From positions 38,567-102,566 of the forward strand of contig NZ_QLKQ01000013.1 of NCBI RefSeq assembly GCF_003349955.1: a stretch of DNA of 64,000 nucleotides. The letters are read 5' to 3'. The notes beneath the pieces were generated by a model. The model was given only the letters and a program-made list of their open reading frames with translations, made no database searches and was not told the origin of the DNA. This DNA comes from Azospirillum brasilense. Lineage in GTDB: Bacteria > Pseudomonadota > Alphaproteobacteria > Azospirillales > Azospirillaceae. Within the stretch, counting starts at the first letter, position 1; each line of letters begins with the position of its first letter. This document shows positions 51,170-61,170 of the stretch, piece after piece. Both the position numbers and the translations under genes were made by a program.

Positions 51170-53689
51170 ATGGACGATCGCAAGCCGGTGCAGCCGGGTG
51201 ACATCGCGGTAGCGGACATCGTGGCGGCGGCCGGCGCGGCGGTTTCCGGGAAGGCCGTCGCCCATGGCGCGGCTCCGCCACCCGAAGCCGGAGGGGCCGC
51301 CGGCTCCGGGCGGAAGCCCCGTCTGCAGACCGTGGCGACGGCGTTGGCCGTCGCCATCGCCCTGCTGCTGGGAGCGCTGGCGGCGGCGGTCGGATCGGCC
51401 GGTCTCGGCATCGTCGAACTCGCGGAGGAGGCGCGCACCGTCGGCGTGCCGCGCGTCGGCGCCCAGCACCGCGATGCCCTGACGGTCGCCGAGCTGGGGC
51501 GGCTGGCCGAAGTGATCCTGAACGGGCGCGACCGCACCCGCCGCGCCGCCGCCCTCGACGAGGCCGAAGCGCTTGCCGGCACCCTCGCCCAGGGGGCGGG
51601 CGCCAGCGCGCGCGACCAGCTCGATCAGGCGCTGAGCGCCCTGCGGCGGGGCAACCACCATGCCGACCTGCTCGACGCGCTGTCCGTCGGCATCGGCGAG
51701 CAGCTGGGCGGGGTGGATGACGCGCTGGCCGACGCGACGGCGCTGCTGGCGGAGCCGGACAAGGCGGTCCAGGACTATGCCTTTCTCAGCAACCTGTACC
51801 ACCTGCGCCGGCTTTACGGACGGGCGGCGGCCAGCGATACGGCGGAGCGGCTGACGCTGGTGGACAGCGACATCATGGGGCTGCTGCGCAACCAGCAAAC
51901 CCTGCTCGACAGCCTGTCCAGCATGAGGACGGGGCCGGCGGCGCAGCCCAACCGCCTCGCCATCGTTCTGGACCGCTTCGCATCGGCGCGCGCGGTGACC
52001 GACCTGCAGCGGGGCCGCCTGTCCGTGCTGGCCCAGGTTCGGGCGGACGGCGATCTCGCCTATCGGCGGCTGGAAGCGCTGGCCGCCAGCCTGCCGAGCG
52101 ACGGCACCGCCGGCGCGATCGGCACGATGGACCGCATGGTGGCCGATGGCCGGCGCGGACTGTGGGTCGGGCTGGCGGGGGGAGCGGCGGTCATCCTCCT
52201 GCTGGGCGGCGTGACGGTGTTGCTGCGCCGCCATGTTGTGGCTCCGCTCCGGCGTCTCGGCGACACGCTGGACGGCTTGAGCGGGAACCCACCACAAACA
52301 GCAGGACCGCGCGCCTCGCTGGAGGAGTTCGACCGCATCGGCGCCGCGGTGGAGCGGGTGGCCGGGACGATGAAGGCGCTGCACCGCCAGACCGCCGCGT
52401 TGCGGGCGAGCGAGGAGCGGTTGAACGCCATCCTGCAATCCTCGCCCTTTCCCATCGTCATCGCGCGGCGCGGCGACGGGCGCATCCTGGTCGCCAGCGC
52501 CTCCGCCGCCGACCTTCTGGAGACCACCGGCGCCGCCCTGCTGGAGCGCGCCTTGCCGGATTTCTTGGAAACGACCGGCGATTGGGAGGGGCTGGCCGAC
52601 AGCGTGCACCGGCGCGGGCGGTTGCCGGAGGTCGAAACGCGGCTGCGGACCGCGGAAAGGCGCCCCTTCTGGGGCGTGCTGTCGGCGATGGCGATGGATC
52701 ACGACGGCGTTGAAGCGATGTTCGTGGCTCTGCGCGACATTTCCGCGCGCAGATACGCTGAAAAGGCGAGGGTCCTCGCGACGGAGGCGACGGAGCGCGC
52801 GTTGCACGACCTTCGGCAGACCCGAAGCAGCCTCGTGCAGGCGGAGAAGCTGGCGTCGCTGGGGGCGCTGGTGGCCGGGGTGGCGCACGAGATCAGCACG
52901 CCCGTGGGCATCGGCGTGACCGCCGCCAGCCATCTGTCCGAACAGGCGCGGCAGTTCAAGGCCGGCGTGGCGGACGGCCATCTTCGCCGTCGCGACCTGG
53001 ACGAGTTCGTGAACCGGGTCGATGAGGGGGCTTCCATCATCCTGGGCAATCTGGAGCGCGCCTGCACGCTGGTGCAGAGCGTCAAGCAGGTGGCCGTGGA
53101 CCAGACGTCGGAGGCGCGCCGAACCTTCGAGCTGCGCGGCTATCTGGACAGTGTTCTGAACAGCCTGGCCCCGCGTCTGAAGGGCACCGGGCATCGGGTG
53201 ACGCTGGATTGTCCGGACGGGCTGGTCATGGACAGCTATCCGGGAGCTTTGTCGCAGGTCGTGTCGAATCTCGTCATCAACGCGCTGCTGCACGCCTTCC
53301 AGCCCGACATGGCGGGCACCATCGCCATCGCCGTGCGTGCCGACCCTTCACCCTCCGCCGGCGCGGCGGGCGCCGTGCCGGTGGGCGTCGTGCCGGCGGG
53401 CGTCGTGCTGGACATCATCGACGACGGCCGCGGCGTTCCGCCGGACCAGATCGAGCGCATCTTCGAGCCCTTCTTCACCACGCGCCGCGCCGAAGGCGGC
53501 AGCGGGCTCGGCCTGCACATCGTCCACAACATCGTCACGGGGATTCTCGGCGGGCGCATCGCCGTGGCGTCGCCGCCGGGGGGCGGCTGCCGCTTCACCA
53601 TCCATCTGCCGCTGACCGCGTCACCCACGGCGCCGCCCGCGGCCACGGCCGGCCGGGTCGCGGCGGTGCAGAAGGAGCCCGCCTGGTGA
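51170..53689 (+). CDS. Sensor histidine kinase with HAMP and PAS domains
   Basis: 839 residues using the ATG at 51170; a GTG at 51089 in the same frame is an alternative. Membrane segments lie at about 54-80 and 330-350, enclosing a helical periplasmic sensor. A HAMP region follows (RRHVVAPLRRLGDTLDGLSG), then a PAS domain (RLNAILQSSPFPIVIARRGD). The kinase core has His573 in AHEISTPVGIGVTAASH, the N-box NLVINALLHAF, the G1 box DDGRGVP and the G2 box GSGLGLHIVHNIV. No response regulator is adjacent. The HEISTPVGI H-box is the minor variant seen in PAS-linked orphan kinases. Confidence 0.88.
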   Translation: MDDRKPVQPGDIAVADIVAAAGAAVSGKAVAHGAAPPPEAGGAAGSGRKPRLQTVATALAVAIALLLGALAAAVGSAGLGIVELAEEARTVGVPRVGAQHRDALTVAELGRLAEVILNGRDRTRRAAALDEAEALAGTLAQGAGASARDQLDQALSALRRGNHHADLLDALSVGIGEQLGGVDDALADATALLAEPDKAVQDYAFLSNLYHLRRLYGRAAASDTAERLTLVDSDIMGLLRNQQTLLDSLSSMRTGPAAQPNRLAIVLDRFASARAVTDLQRGRLSVLAQVRADGDLAYRRLEALAASLPSDGTAGAIGTMDRMVADGRRGLWVGLAGGAAVILLLGGVTVLLRRHVVAPLRRLGDTLDGLSGNPPQTAGPRASLEEFDRIGAAVERVAGTMKALHRQTAALRASEERLNAILQSSPFPIVIARRGDGRILVASASAADLLETTGAALLERALPDFLETTGDWEGLADSVHRRGRLPEVETRLRTAERRPFWGVLSAMAMDHDGVEAMFVALRDISARRYAEKARVLATEATERALHDLRQTRSSLVQAEKLASLGALVAGVAHEISTPVGIGVTAASHLSEQARQFKAGVADGHLRRRDLDEFVNRVDEGASIILGNLERACTLVQSVKQVAVDQTSEARRTFELRGYLDSVLNSLAPRLKGTGHRVTLDCPDGLVMDSYPGALSQVVSNLVINALLHAFQPDMAGTIAIAVRADPSPSAGAAGAVPVGVVPAGVVLDIIDDGRGVPPDQIERIFEPFFTTRRAEGGSGLGLHIVHNIVTGILGGRIAVASPPGGGCRFTIHLPLTASPTAPPAATAGRVAAVQKEPAW

Positions 53690-53690
53690 T

Positions 53691-54074
53691 TCAGGCCCGG
53701 GCGCGTTCGATCTCGACGCCGACGCTGGCGGCGTCCGGGAACACGTCGAGCTTCTCCACCCGCACCTTGACGCTGGCGATCCGCTCGTCGGACAGGCAGC
53801 GCTCGGCGATCCGCTCCGCCAGCGTTTCGATCAGGGTGACGTGGCCCTGGCTGACCAGCCCCTTCACCACCGCCGCCATGTCCTCGCCGGTGACGCCGGG
53901 GGCGACGACCTCCAGGTCGAGGCTCAGGCGGATGCGCTGCGGCTTGATGCGTTCGTGGGCGTAGACGCCGATCAGCGCATCCATGACCAGATCGCGCACG
54001 AAGCAACGGGTGGAAAGCGCCGCCGGGGCCGAACGGGGCGCCGGAGCCGTGACAGTGGCGAAGAGCTTGTTCAT
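53691..54074 (-). CDS. folB: Dihydroneopterin aldolase FolB
   Basis: 127 residues from the ATG at 54074. The fold is seen in RDLVMDALIGVYAHERIKPQ with the family-type IGVYxHER motif, then LSLDLEVVAPGVTGEDMAAV, SQGHVTLIETLAERIAERCL and VRVEKLDVFPDAASVGVEIE. FolB converts dihydroneopterin to 6-hydroxymethyl-dihydropterin in folate synthesis. It converges with the histidine kinase, with only one base between the stops. ccrM lies upstream on the same strand, 133 bases away. Confidence 0.93.
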   Translation of the reverse strand: MNKLFATVTAPAPRSAPAALSTRCFVRDLVMDALIGVYAHERIKPQRIRLSLDLEVVAPGVTGEDMAAVVKGLVSQGHVTLIETLAERIAERCLSDERIASVKVRVEKLDVFPDAASVGVEIERARA

Positions 54075-54207
54075 GGCGCACACGCCTATCACGCCGTCCC
54101 CGTCCTGCCAAGGCATGCGGGCGGCAATCGGTGAAGGGCTCCAATGCCGAACTTGCGGGAACGGGGCGGCACGGAGGGCCACCCCGACTCACGTCCGGCG
54201 CCGGAGT

Positions 54208-55376
<1,169 letters not shown>

Positions 55377-55383
55377 GCGGGGG

Positions 55384-56058
55384 TCAGCCGGCCCGCTCGA
55401 TTTGGGCGCGGACTGGTGCAAAAGTGACTCGGTGGTGGGGCGTCACGCCGTGGCGGCGCAGCGCCTCCAGATGCTCCGGCGTCGGGTAGCCGGCGTTGCG
55501 GTCCCAGCCGTATTCCGGGTGAAGCTCCGCCAGCCGCATCATCTCGCGGTCGCGCGCCACCTTGGCGACGATCGAGGCCGCGGCGATCGACTGGCTGCGC
55601 CCGTCGCCCTTGACGATGGCTTCCATCAGGCAGGACAGGTCGGGCTTGAACTTGCCGTCGATCAGCGCGACGGCGGGCGGCTCGCCGGGCAGCGCCTCGT
55701 AGGCGCGCTTCATGGCCAGCAGCGTGGCCTTGTGGATGTTGAGTTTGTCGATCTCCTCCGCCGACGCCTCGGCCAGCGCGACGGCCAGGGCGTGGGCGCG
55801 GATCTCCGGCTCCAGCGCCTCGCGGGCGCACAGGCTCAGCGCCTTGCTGTCGTTGATGGCGCGGGCCAGCGCGTCGGGCAGCCCGCCCGCCGGCAGCACC
55901 ACGGCGGCGGTGACCACCGGGCCGGCGAGCGGGCCGCGCCCCACCTCGTCGATGCCGCAGACCAGCCGCCCCCGGCCCAAGGCGATTTCGAAGGACAGAT
56001 CGGGCTGCGGGCGGGGGACTTTGACGCGGACGGCTTTGGTGGTGGTCTTGGACGTCAT
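55384..56058 (-). CDS. rnhB: Ribonuclease HII
   Basis: 224 residues. The catalytic acidic residues are Asp37-Glu38 in [15 protein letters not shown], Asp134 in ALIDGKF and Asp152 in [20 protein letters not shown]. The enzyme cuts RNA in RNA-DNA hybrids and single ribonucleotides in DNA. Residues 1-25 are a basic extension not found in the shortest homologues. Its start overlaps the stop of the cyclic nucleotide-binding gene by ATGA, and ccrM follows on the same strand after 90 bases. The rnhB-ccrM pairing is common in alphaproteobacteria. Confidence 0.96.
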   Translation of the reverse strand: MTSKTTTKAVRVKVPRPQPDLSFEIALGRGRLVCGIDEVGRGPLAGPVVTAAVVLPAGGLPDALARAINDSKALSLCAREALEPEIRAHALAVALAEASAEEIDKLNIHKATLLAMKRAYEALPGEPPAVALIDGKFKPDLSCLMEAIVKGDGRSQSIAAASIVAKVARDREMMRLAELHPEYGWDRNAGYPTPEHLEALRRHGVTPHHRVTFAPVRAQIERAG

Positions 56059-56843
56059 GGGGAGTCGGTTCTTGCGGGTTCGGCGTGGTGGGGCAGCAGG
56101 CGTCCGCCGGACAGCTGTTCGATGTAGATGCGCGTCAGCGAGCGCAGGATGGGCGGCATCGTCTCGATCGCTTTGGCGAACTGGTCCTTGCGGATGATTT
56201 CGCAGACCGTGGCCTCCAGCGCAACGACGGTGGCGGCGCGCGGCCGGTTGGCGAGGAGGGCCAACTCCCCGAAGATGCGCCCCGGCCCCAGCACGCCGAG
56301 GTCGGCCCCGTCGCGCCGAACGCCGACCGAGCCGGACTGGATCAGGTAGGCCGCCGTTCCCTCGTCCCCTTGGCGGAAGAAGCTGTGGCCGTTGCGGAAC
56401 ATGCGGCGGTCCGCCACCGTGGCGAAGGAATCGGAGGAGCGGATGCCGGCGCCGCCCCCCTGCCGCTCGGGCTGGGACAGGCCGTAGCTGCGGCGGATCG
56501 CGGCGACGAGGCTTTCCAGCAGGTAGGAGGCCAGCGGCGGGCAGCGGCCGCGCAGCGTGCGGAAGGTCTCGCGCGACAGTTCCACCGCCTCGACGGCGGT
56601 GAGGGCGCGCACCGTGGCGCTGCGCAGCCCGTCGTCCAGCAGGGCCATCTCTCCAACGATGGCGTTGGCGCCGACGGTGCCCAGGCGGCGCGGGCCGTCC
56701 GAACCGTCCAGCAGAACCTCCAACTCGCCCGACTGGATCAGCCACGCGCGGTCCCCGGCCTCGCCCTGGCGGATCAGCACGGTGTCGGCGGCGATGCGCC
56801 GCGTGGGAAGGTCGGGTCCGATTCTGGTCATCACCGGTTCCAT
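56055..56843 (-). CDS. Protein with two cyclic nucleotide-binding domains
   Basis: 262 residues with two cNMP-binding-like domains: about 15-115 ([20 protein letters not shown], then [20 protein letters not shown]) and about 140-245 ([20 protein letters not shown], then [20 protein letters not shown]). There is no DNA-binding helix-turn-helix, so it is not a CRP-type transcription factor. In each domain the loop ([26 protein letters not shown]) keeps the glycine-glutamate and arginine that bind the cyclic phosphate. It is translationally coupled to rnhB. Partner or effector unknown. Confidence 0.88.
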   Translation of the reverse strand: MEPVMTRIGPDLPTRRIAADTVLIRQGEAGDRAWLIQSGELEVLLDGSDGPRRLGTVGANAIVGEMALLDDGLRSATVRALTAVEAVELSRETFRTLRGRCPPLASYLLESLVAAIRRSYGLSQPERQGGGAGIRSSDSFATVADRRMFRNGHSFFRQGDEGTAAYLIQSGSVGVRRDGADLGVLGPGRIFGELALLANRPRAATVVALEATVCEIIRKDQFAKAIETMPPILRSLTRIYIEQLSGGRLLPHHAEPARTDSP

Positions 56844-57008
56844 GGCTCCGGGCGCTCCGGGCGGGCCGGCCGCGTTCCATGGAGTTTAGCGCGAATGCCG
56901 ATCCGCTTCAGGCGAATTTGCCGTGGCCGGCGTGTGGCGGCCGTGAGGCTTGGCGGAGCGCGTCGGCTGCGCTATGCATGGCGCCCTCAAATCGAGAGGC
57001 CGGAAGTC

Positions 57009-57506
57009 ATGACCACCACCGCCACCACCGAATGCCCCTGCCGTTCCGGCAAGCCCCTGGACGCCTGCTGCGGCCCCTATCTGGACGGCAGCGCGCCGGC
57101 GCCGACCGCCGAAGCGCTGATGCGGTCGCGCTATTCGGCCTTCGCCTGCGGGAAGATCGACTATCTGCAGGAGACGCTGCTGCCGGAGACCCGCGAGGAC
57201 TTCGACCGCAAGGAGATCGAGACCTGGGCCGCCAACAGCCAGTGGACCGGCCTTGAGGTTCGCAGCACCGAGGCCGGCGGGGCGCAGGACGAGGACGGCG
57301 TGGTCGAGTTCGTCGCCCACTTCACCATGAACGGCAAGCCGCAGAAGCACCACGAGACCAGCCGCTTCACCCGGCGGGACGGCCGCTGGTACTATGTGGA
57401 CGGCACGCTGGGCGCCCGCCCGCGCAGCGGCCCCAAGGTCGGCCGGAACGATCCCTGCCCCTGCGGCAGCGGCAAGAAGCACAAGAAGTGCTGCGGGGCG
57501 GCCTGA
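57009..57506 (+). CDS. YchJ-family protein with two SEC-C motifs
   Basis: 165 residues. A SEC-C zinc motif lies at each end: N-terminal [14 protein letters not shown] (9-22) and C-terminal [17 protein letters not shown]. Between them is the UPF0225/NTF2-like core ([20 protein letters not shown], then [20 protein letters not shown]). The family is zinc-binding and of unclear function; the C-terminal motif resembles that of SecA. The ATG follows a short purine run. It is divergent from the cyclic nucleotide-binding gene. Confidence 0.92.
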   Translation: MTTTATTECPCRSGKPLDACCGPYLDGSAPAPTAEALMRSRYSAFACGKIDYLQETLLPETREDFDRKEIETWAANSQWTGLEVRSTEAGGAQDEDGVVEFVAHFTMNGKPQKHHETSRFTRRDGRWYYVDGTLGARPRSGPKVGRNDPCPCGSGKKHKKCCGAA

Positions 57507-57721
57507 CCGTCCGAACTTGGCCGGCATTCCGCCGATTCTCGCAGCAATTGCGATATTTTTGGTCGCCCGGTGACCGCCGGGCGGCCTTCGGCCGTGTTTG
57601 GGGCGAATCTTTCTTTCCGGCGCGCGCGATCTCAATTGAAAAGCGCGGCGGAACGGATCATCTTCGGGGGGCCATGTTCCGCCGGTTGGGGCATGGCCTA
57701 TCACGACAGATGAGACCACGT

Positions 57722-58291
57722 ATGTTCGACCGTCCGCAGCGCAACAGCTTCCGCGCTCCCGAGATCACCCAGCGCAACATCCGCGCCACCGTCAAGTGGT
57801 TCAACGCGACCAAGGGCTTCGGCTTCGTCACGCCCGAAGACGGTTCGCCGGATGCCTTCCTGCATTCCACGGTTCTGCAGTTCTGCGGACACGACAGCCT
57901 GCCCGAGGGTGCCACCATCACCTGTGACCTGTCCCGCGGCCCGAAGGGCCCGCAGGTCGCCACCATCCACGACGTCGACACCTCGACCGCCAGCGAGTCC
58001 CCGCGCCCGGCGGCGCGCGCTCCGCGCGGCGACAGCTACGGCGGCGGCTACGGCGGTGGCAGCAGCTACGGCGGCGGCGCCGAGGAGACGGTCGACGGCA
58101 CCGTGAAGTGGTTCAACGTGTCGAAGGGCTTCGGCTTCATCGCCCCGTCGACCGGCGGCAAGGACATCTTCGTCCACATCCGCGCTCTGGAGCGTTCGGG
58201 CCTCGACGTGCTCGCCGACGGCGAGCAGGTGCGGGTGACCGTCCGCCAGGGCGTCAAGGGTCCGGAAGCGCAGCGCGTCGAAGTGGTCTGA
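57722..58291 (+). CDS. Double cold-shock-domain protein
   Basis: 189 residues from the ATG at 57722. Two cold-shock domains: the first at about 18-85 (ATVKWFNATKGFGFVTPEDG, DAFLH), the second at about 120-188 (GTVKWFNVSKGFGFIAPSTG, DIFVH). Both keep the RNP-1 (KGFGFV/I) and RNP-2 motifs that bind single-stranded nucleic acid. A Gly/Tyr/Ser-rich linker (SYGGGYGGGSSYGGGA) joins them. Earlier in-frame ATGs at 57674 and 57710 exist, the first with a GGGGGG just upstream, so the start is not certain. Double-domain forms are usual in alphaproteobacteria. Single gene with a terminator. Confidence 0.93.
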   Translation: MFDRPQRNSFRAPEITQRNIRATVKWFNATKGFGFVTPEDGSPDAFLHSTVLQFCGHDSLPEGATITCDLSRGPKGPQVATIHDVDTSTASESPRPAARAPRGDSYGGGYGGGSSYGGGAEETVDGTVKWFNVSKGFGFIAPSTGGKDIFVHIRALERSGLDVLADGEQVRVTVRQGVKGPEAQRVEVV

Positions 58292-58368
58292 CGTCGAACA
58301 GCCGGGTGTGAGGGGGCGGGGCGGACCCATCCCCGCACGCCCGGTCGCGGAAGCAGCACCATTCCCAT

Positions 58369-58402
58369 CACCGTCGCGATCCTCATAGGACGCGCGACGG
58401 TG
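58369..58402 (+). repeat. 10-base-stem hairpin downstream of the cold-shock gene
   Basis: CACCGTCGCG and CGCGACGGTG pair perfectly around a 14-base loop, ahead of the strong terminator at 58416. It could protect the transcript 3' end or assist termination. Confidence 0.5.
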
Positions 58403-58415
58403 CGCGGGGCACAAA

Positions 58416-58454
58416 GAAAAAGCCCGCCGTTCCATTGGAGCGGCGGGCTTTTTT
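58416..58454 (+). terminator. Bidirectional rho-independent terminator
   Basis: AAAAAGCCCGCCG pairs with CGGCGGGCTTTTT around a small loop, ending in six T. It serves the cold-shock gene on the plus strand and the CtpA gene (stop at 58499) on the minus strand. Confidence 0.93.
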
Positions 58455-58498
58455 GTTTGGTTTTGTTCCTTGGTCGGCTTTGTTCAGGGGGCGGCTCG

Positions 58499-59956
58499 TT
58501 ACGGCCGCCCGATCAGCGTGCCCATCAGGCGGGTGCGGATGGCTGCGACGGCGCAGTCCAGCGGACGGTCGGCGTCCGGCTTCGACGGGGCGGCGGCGAC
58601 ATCCGGGCACAGATCCTCAATCCGCCAGGCGCGCGGCGGCGGCGGCGGGGTGGCGTGCGGGTCGCAGGTCGCCGGGTCGGGATGGGTTTCCTCGCCGTTG
58701 TCGTTGGCCGGCTTGATCTCCAGGTTCGGCGACACGCCGAAGCAGTCGACCAGCCCGCCCGACGGGCGGAAGTAGCGCGCGGTGGTCAGGCGGATGCCGA
58801 TGTCGCCGGACAGCGACGAGATGGTCTGCACCGACCCCTTGCCGTAGCTGCGCGTGCCGAACAGCAGCGCCCGGCTGTGGTCCTGCAGGGCGCCGGCGAC
58901 GATCTCCGAGGCCGAGGCCGACCCGCTGTTGATCAGCAGGACGATGGGCAGCCCGGCCAGCAGGTCGCCCGGCGTGCCGGTGTAGCGGCGGTTCTCGTCC
59001 GGGTCGCGGCCGCGCACCGACACGATGTCCACCGCCTCCAGGAAGCGGTCGGCGACGTTCACCGCCTGGTCGAGCAGGCCGCCGGGATTGTTGCGCAGGT
59101 CCAGCACCGCGCCGGCCAGCCGGCCATGGGCCTGCCGGCGCATCTCCTCCACCGCGTCATCGAGAGCGTGGGAGGTCTGCTGGTTGAAGGCGGCGATGCG
59201 GATGTAGGCGACGTCCCCCTCCAGCCGGTAGCGCACGGGCTGGATCTTCACGATGGCGCGGGTCAGCGACACGCGGAACGGCGCGTCGGGACCACTGTTC
59301 CCGCCGCTCCCGCTGTTGCCGCCATTGCGCCGCATGGTCAGGGCGACGGAGGTGCCGACCGGGCCACGCATGCGGGCGACGGCGTCGCGCAGATTCATGC
59401 CCTTGACCTGGGCCTCGTCGATGCGGGCGATCAGGTCGCCGGTGCGCAGTCCGGCGCGGGCGGCGGGGGAGCCGTCGATGGGGGACACGACGCGGATCAG
59501 GCCGCTGTCCTCGTCCATCGTCACCTCGATGCCCAGCCCGCCGAACTCGCCCTGGGTCTGCTCCCGCATGTAGCGGAAATGCTCCGAGTCGAGGAAGGCC
59601 GAGTAGGGGTCGAGGGAGGTCAGCATGGCGTCCAGAGCCGCCTCGGTCAGGGCCCGGTCGGTCGCCCCCGGCTCCTCCTTCTTTTTCTTCTGGAGACCGG
59701 CGACGGCCTTCTCGACCAGCGCCTGCGGCGTGCCCGGCTTCACATGCTCGGCCAGCACGCGGCGCAGGACGTCGGAGAAGAGAAGGTAGTTGCGGTCCGC
59801 CGGGGAGGGGAGGGAGGAGGTGCCCTTGGCCTTCGCGAACTCCTGCCGGTAATGGTCCAGCGCGATGCTGGTGTCGGCGCGGGACGCGGGAACCACCGCG
59901 CAGGCGGGTCCCATCGCCACCATCAGCAGCAACAGCGCCGCCAGCAGTTTCGCCAT
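58499..59956 (-). CDS. C-terminal processing peptidase (S41, CtpA-like)
   Basis: 485 residues from the ATG at 59956, with a signal peptide (MAKLLAALLLLMVAMGPACA). The PDZ domain is at about 136-210 (GEFGGLGIEVTMDEDSGLIR). Protease domain: LRNNPGGLLDQAV, INSGSASASEIVAGALQDH with catalytic Ser348, and FGTRSYGKGSVQ with Lys373. The Ser-Lys spacing of 25 matches E. coli Prc. Residues 211-224 are a Gly/Asn/Ser insertion (NGGNSGSGGNSGPD) between the PDZ and core domains. Such enzymes trim periplasmic proteins or process regulators. An in-frame upstream extension lacks support. Confidence 0.94.
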   Translation of the reverse strand: MAKLLAALLLLMVAMGPACAVVPASRADTSIALDHYRQEFAKAKGTSSLPSPADRNYLLFSDVLRRVLAEHVKPGTPQALVEKAVAGLQKKKKEEPGATDRALTEAALDAMLTSLDPYSAFLDSEHFRYMREQTQGEFGGLGIEVTMDEDSGLIRVVSPIDGSPAARAGLRTGDLIARIDEAQVKGMNLRDAVARMRGPVGTSVALTMRRNGGNSGSGGNSGPDAPFRVSLTRAIVKIQPVRYRLEGDVAYIRIAAFNQQTSHALDDAVEEMRRQAHGRLAGAVLDLRNNPGGLLDQAVNVADRFLEAVDIVSVRGRDPDENRRYTGTPGDLLAGLPIVLLINSGSASASEIVAGALQDHSRALLFGTRSYGKGSVQTISSLSGDIGIRLTTARYFRPSGGLVDCFGVSPNLEIKPANDNGEETHPDPATCDPHATPPPPPRAWRIEDLCPDVAAAPSKPDADRPLDCAVAAIRTRLMGTLIGRP

Positions 59957-60273
59957 CCTGCGCCCCTCTTGACTGACCGGCCCGGCCGGCGGAATCAAAG
60001 CCATCAACGCGACTGCAAGCCTTATTGTACCAGGGGTTTCGCCTGCCGGACGCCCAAGGCCGGTGCATGTGTGCGTCTGTGCAGCGGAACACGGCCTTGC
60101 GGACGGTCCCACCGGTCGTCCATTCGCAACCTAGCACGTTGACCGGGCAATCTCAAATCCTGCCCCCTGGTGCCGCGTGACCCGTCGCCTCGCGCTGGAT
60201 AGGATATATGTCTCCACCCGTCGCGCCGCCACTCTCCGGGCGGGGGAGAGGGCCGGCGCGGGGATTCTACGCC
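59957..60273. other. Intergenic region between ctpA-type and sugar transferase genes
   Basis: 317 bases. The region before the ctpA start should hold its promoter. Near 60232-60250 a CTCTCC/GGAGAG inverted repeat resembles a degenerate REP hairpin and may help stop the sugar transferase transcript, which ends at 60274 on the same strand. No gene seen. Confidence 0.5.
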
Positions 60274-60996
60274 TTAATAGGCACCTTTTCCGCTGAGCAT
60301 CACGCCGACCGTGCGCAGCAGGATGCGGATGTCGCCCCACAGGCTCCAGCCCAGCAGATAGGCGGTGTCGAGCTGGACGCGCTGGCCGTAATCGACGTCG
60401 TTGCGGCCGCTGACCTGCCACAACCCGGTCAATCCGGGGCGGCAGCGCATGTAGAAGGGGAAGCAGACGTGATAGCGCGCCACCTCCTCCTGCACGATGG
60501 GGCGCGGGCCGACCAGACTCATGTCGCCGGTCAGGACGTTGAAGAGCTGCGGCAGCTCGTCCAGGCTGGTCCGGCGCAGGAAGCGGCCGATCCAGGTGAT
60601 GCGGGGATCGTTGCGCAGCTTGCGCGTGGCCTCCCACTCGGCGCGGGCCTCCGGATCGGACTCGATGTGCTTCTCGAAGACCTCCGGCGCGTTGACGACC
60701 ATCGAGCGGAATTTCAAGCAGGTGAAGTCCCGGCCCTCGGTCCCGATGCGCCGGTGGCCGAACACCGCGGGGCCGCCGTCCAAGGTGATGAGAAGACCGA
60801 CGATCAGCATCAGCGGCCCGAAGAACAGAATCAGCCCGACCGCCCCCACAAGGTCGAAGGCCCGTTTCACCCGGTTGCGGTGCAGCGGTTCCATGGCCGG
60901 CAAGCGCGCGACCAGCTCCGCGGCGGACGCCGTGCCGGCGAGCGTCGCCGGCTCCAGCGGTGCAGCACCCAACTGGATGGACTGCGGAATACCCAT
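60274..60996 (-). CDS. Undecaprenyl-phosphate sugar-phosphotransferase (ExoY/WcaJ type)
   Basis: 240 residues from the ATG at 60996. After a cytoplasmic lead, one membrane segment (about 48-72, DLVGAVGLILFFGPLMLIVG) is followed by the catalytic domain. Family motifs: GPAVFGHRRIGTEGRDFTCL, KFRSMV, RFLRRTSLDELPQLFNVLTG, MSLVGPRPIVQEE and CRPGLTGLWQVSGRNDVDYG. It transfers hexose-1-phosphate to undecaprenyl phosphate at the inner membrane face, starting exopolysaccharide or capsule repeat units. This short form matches ExoY-like rather than WbaP-like proteins. No other polysaccharide gene is adjacent, so its pathway partners are elsewhere. Confidence 0.93.
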   Translation of the reverse strand: MGIPQSIQLGAAPLEPATLAGTASAAELVARLPAMEPLHRNRVKRAFDLVGAVGLILFFGPLMLIVGLLITLDGGPAVFGHRRIGTEGRDFTCLKFRSMVVNAPEVFEKHIESDPEARAEWEATRKLRNDPRITWIGRFLRRTSLDELPQLFNVLTGDMSLVGPRPIVQEEVARYHVCFPFYMRCRPGLTGLWQVSGRNDVDYGQRVQLDTAYLLGWSLWGDIRILLRTVGVMLSGKGAY

Positions 60997-61170
60997 CGAT
61001 CCCCCGTACTCACAATTCGGCTGGCGGAAACACGACCGCCTTCCGTGGGAGGCAACGCGCAAGGCGCGTCCGGGGTCCCCCGGCCGGGATGATCCGCCGC
61101 AGTTCCATCGCGGTAAGCCGGTCGGCGATAGTGGGGCCAACGGGGTGCCACTTCCGGTGGAAGCGCGGGC

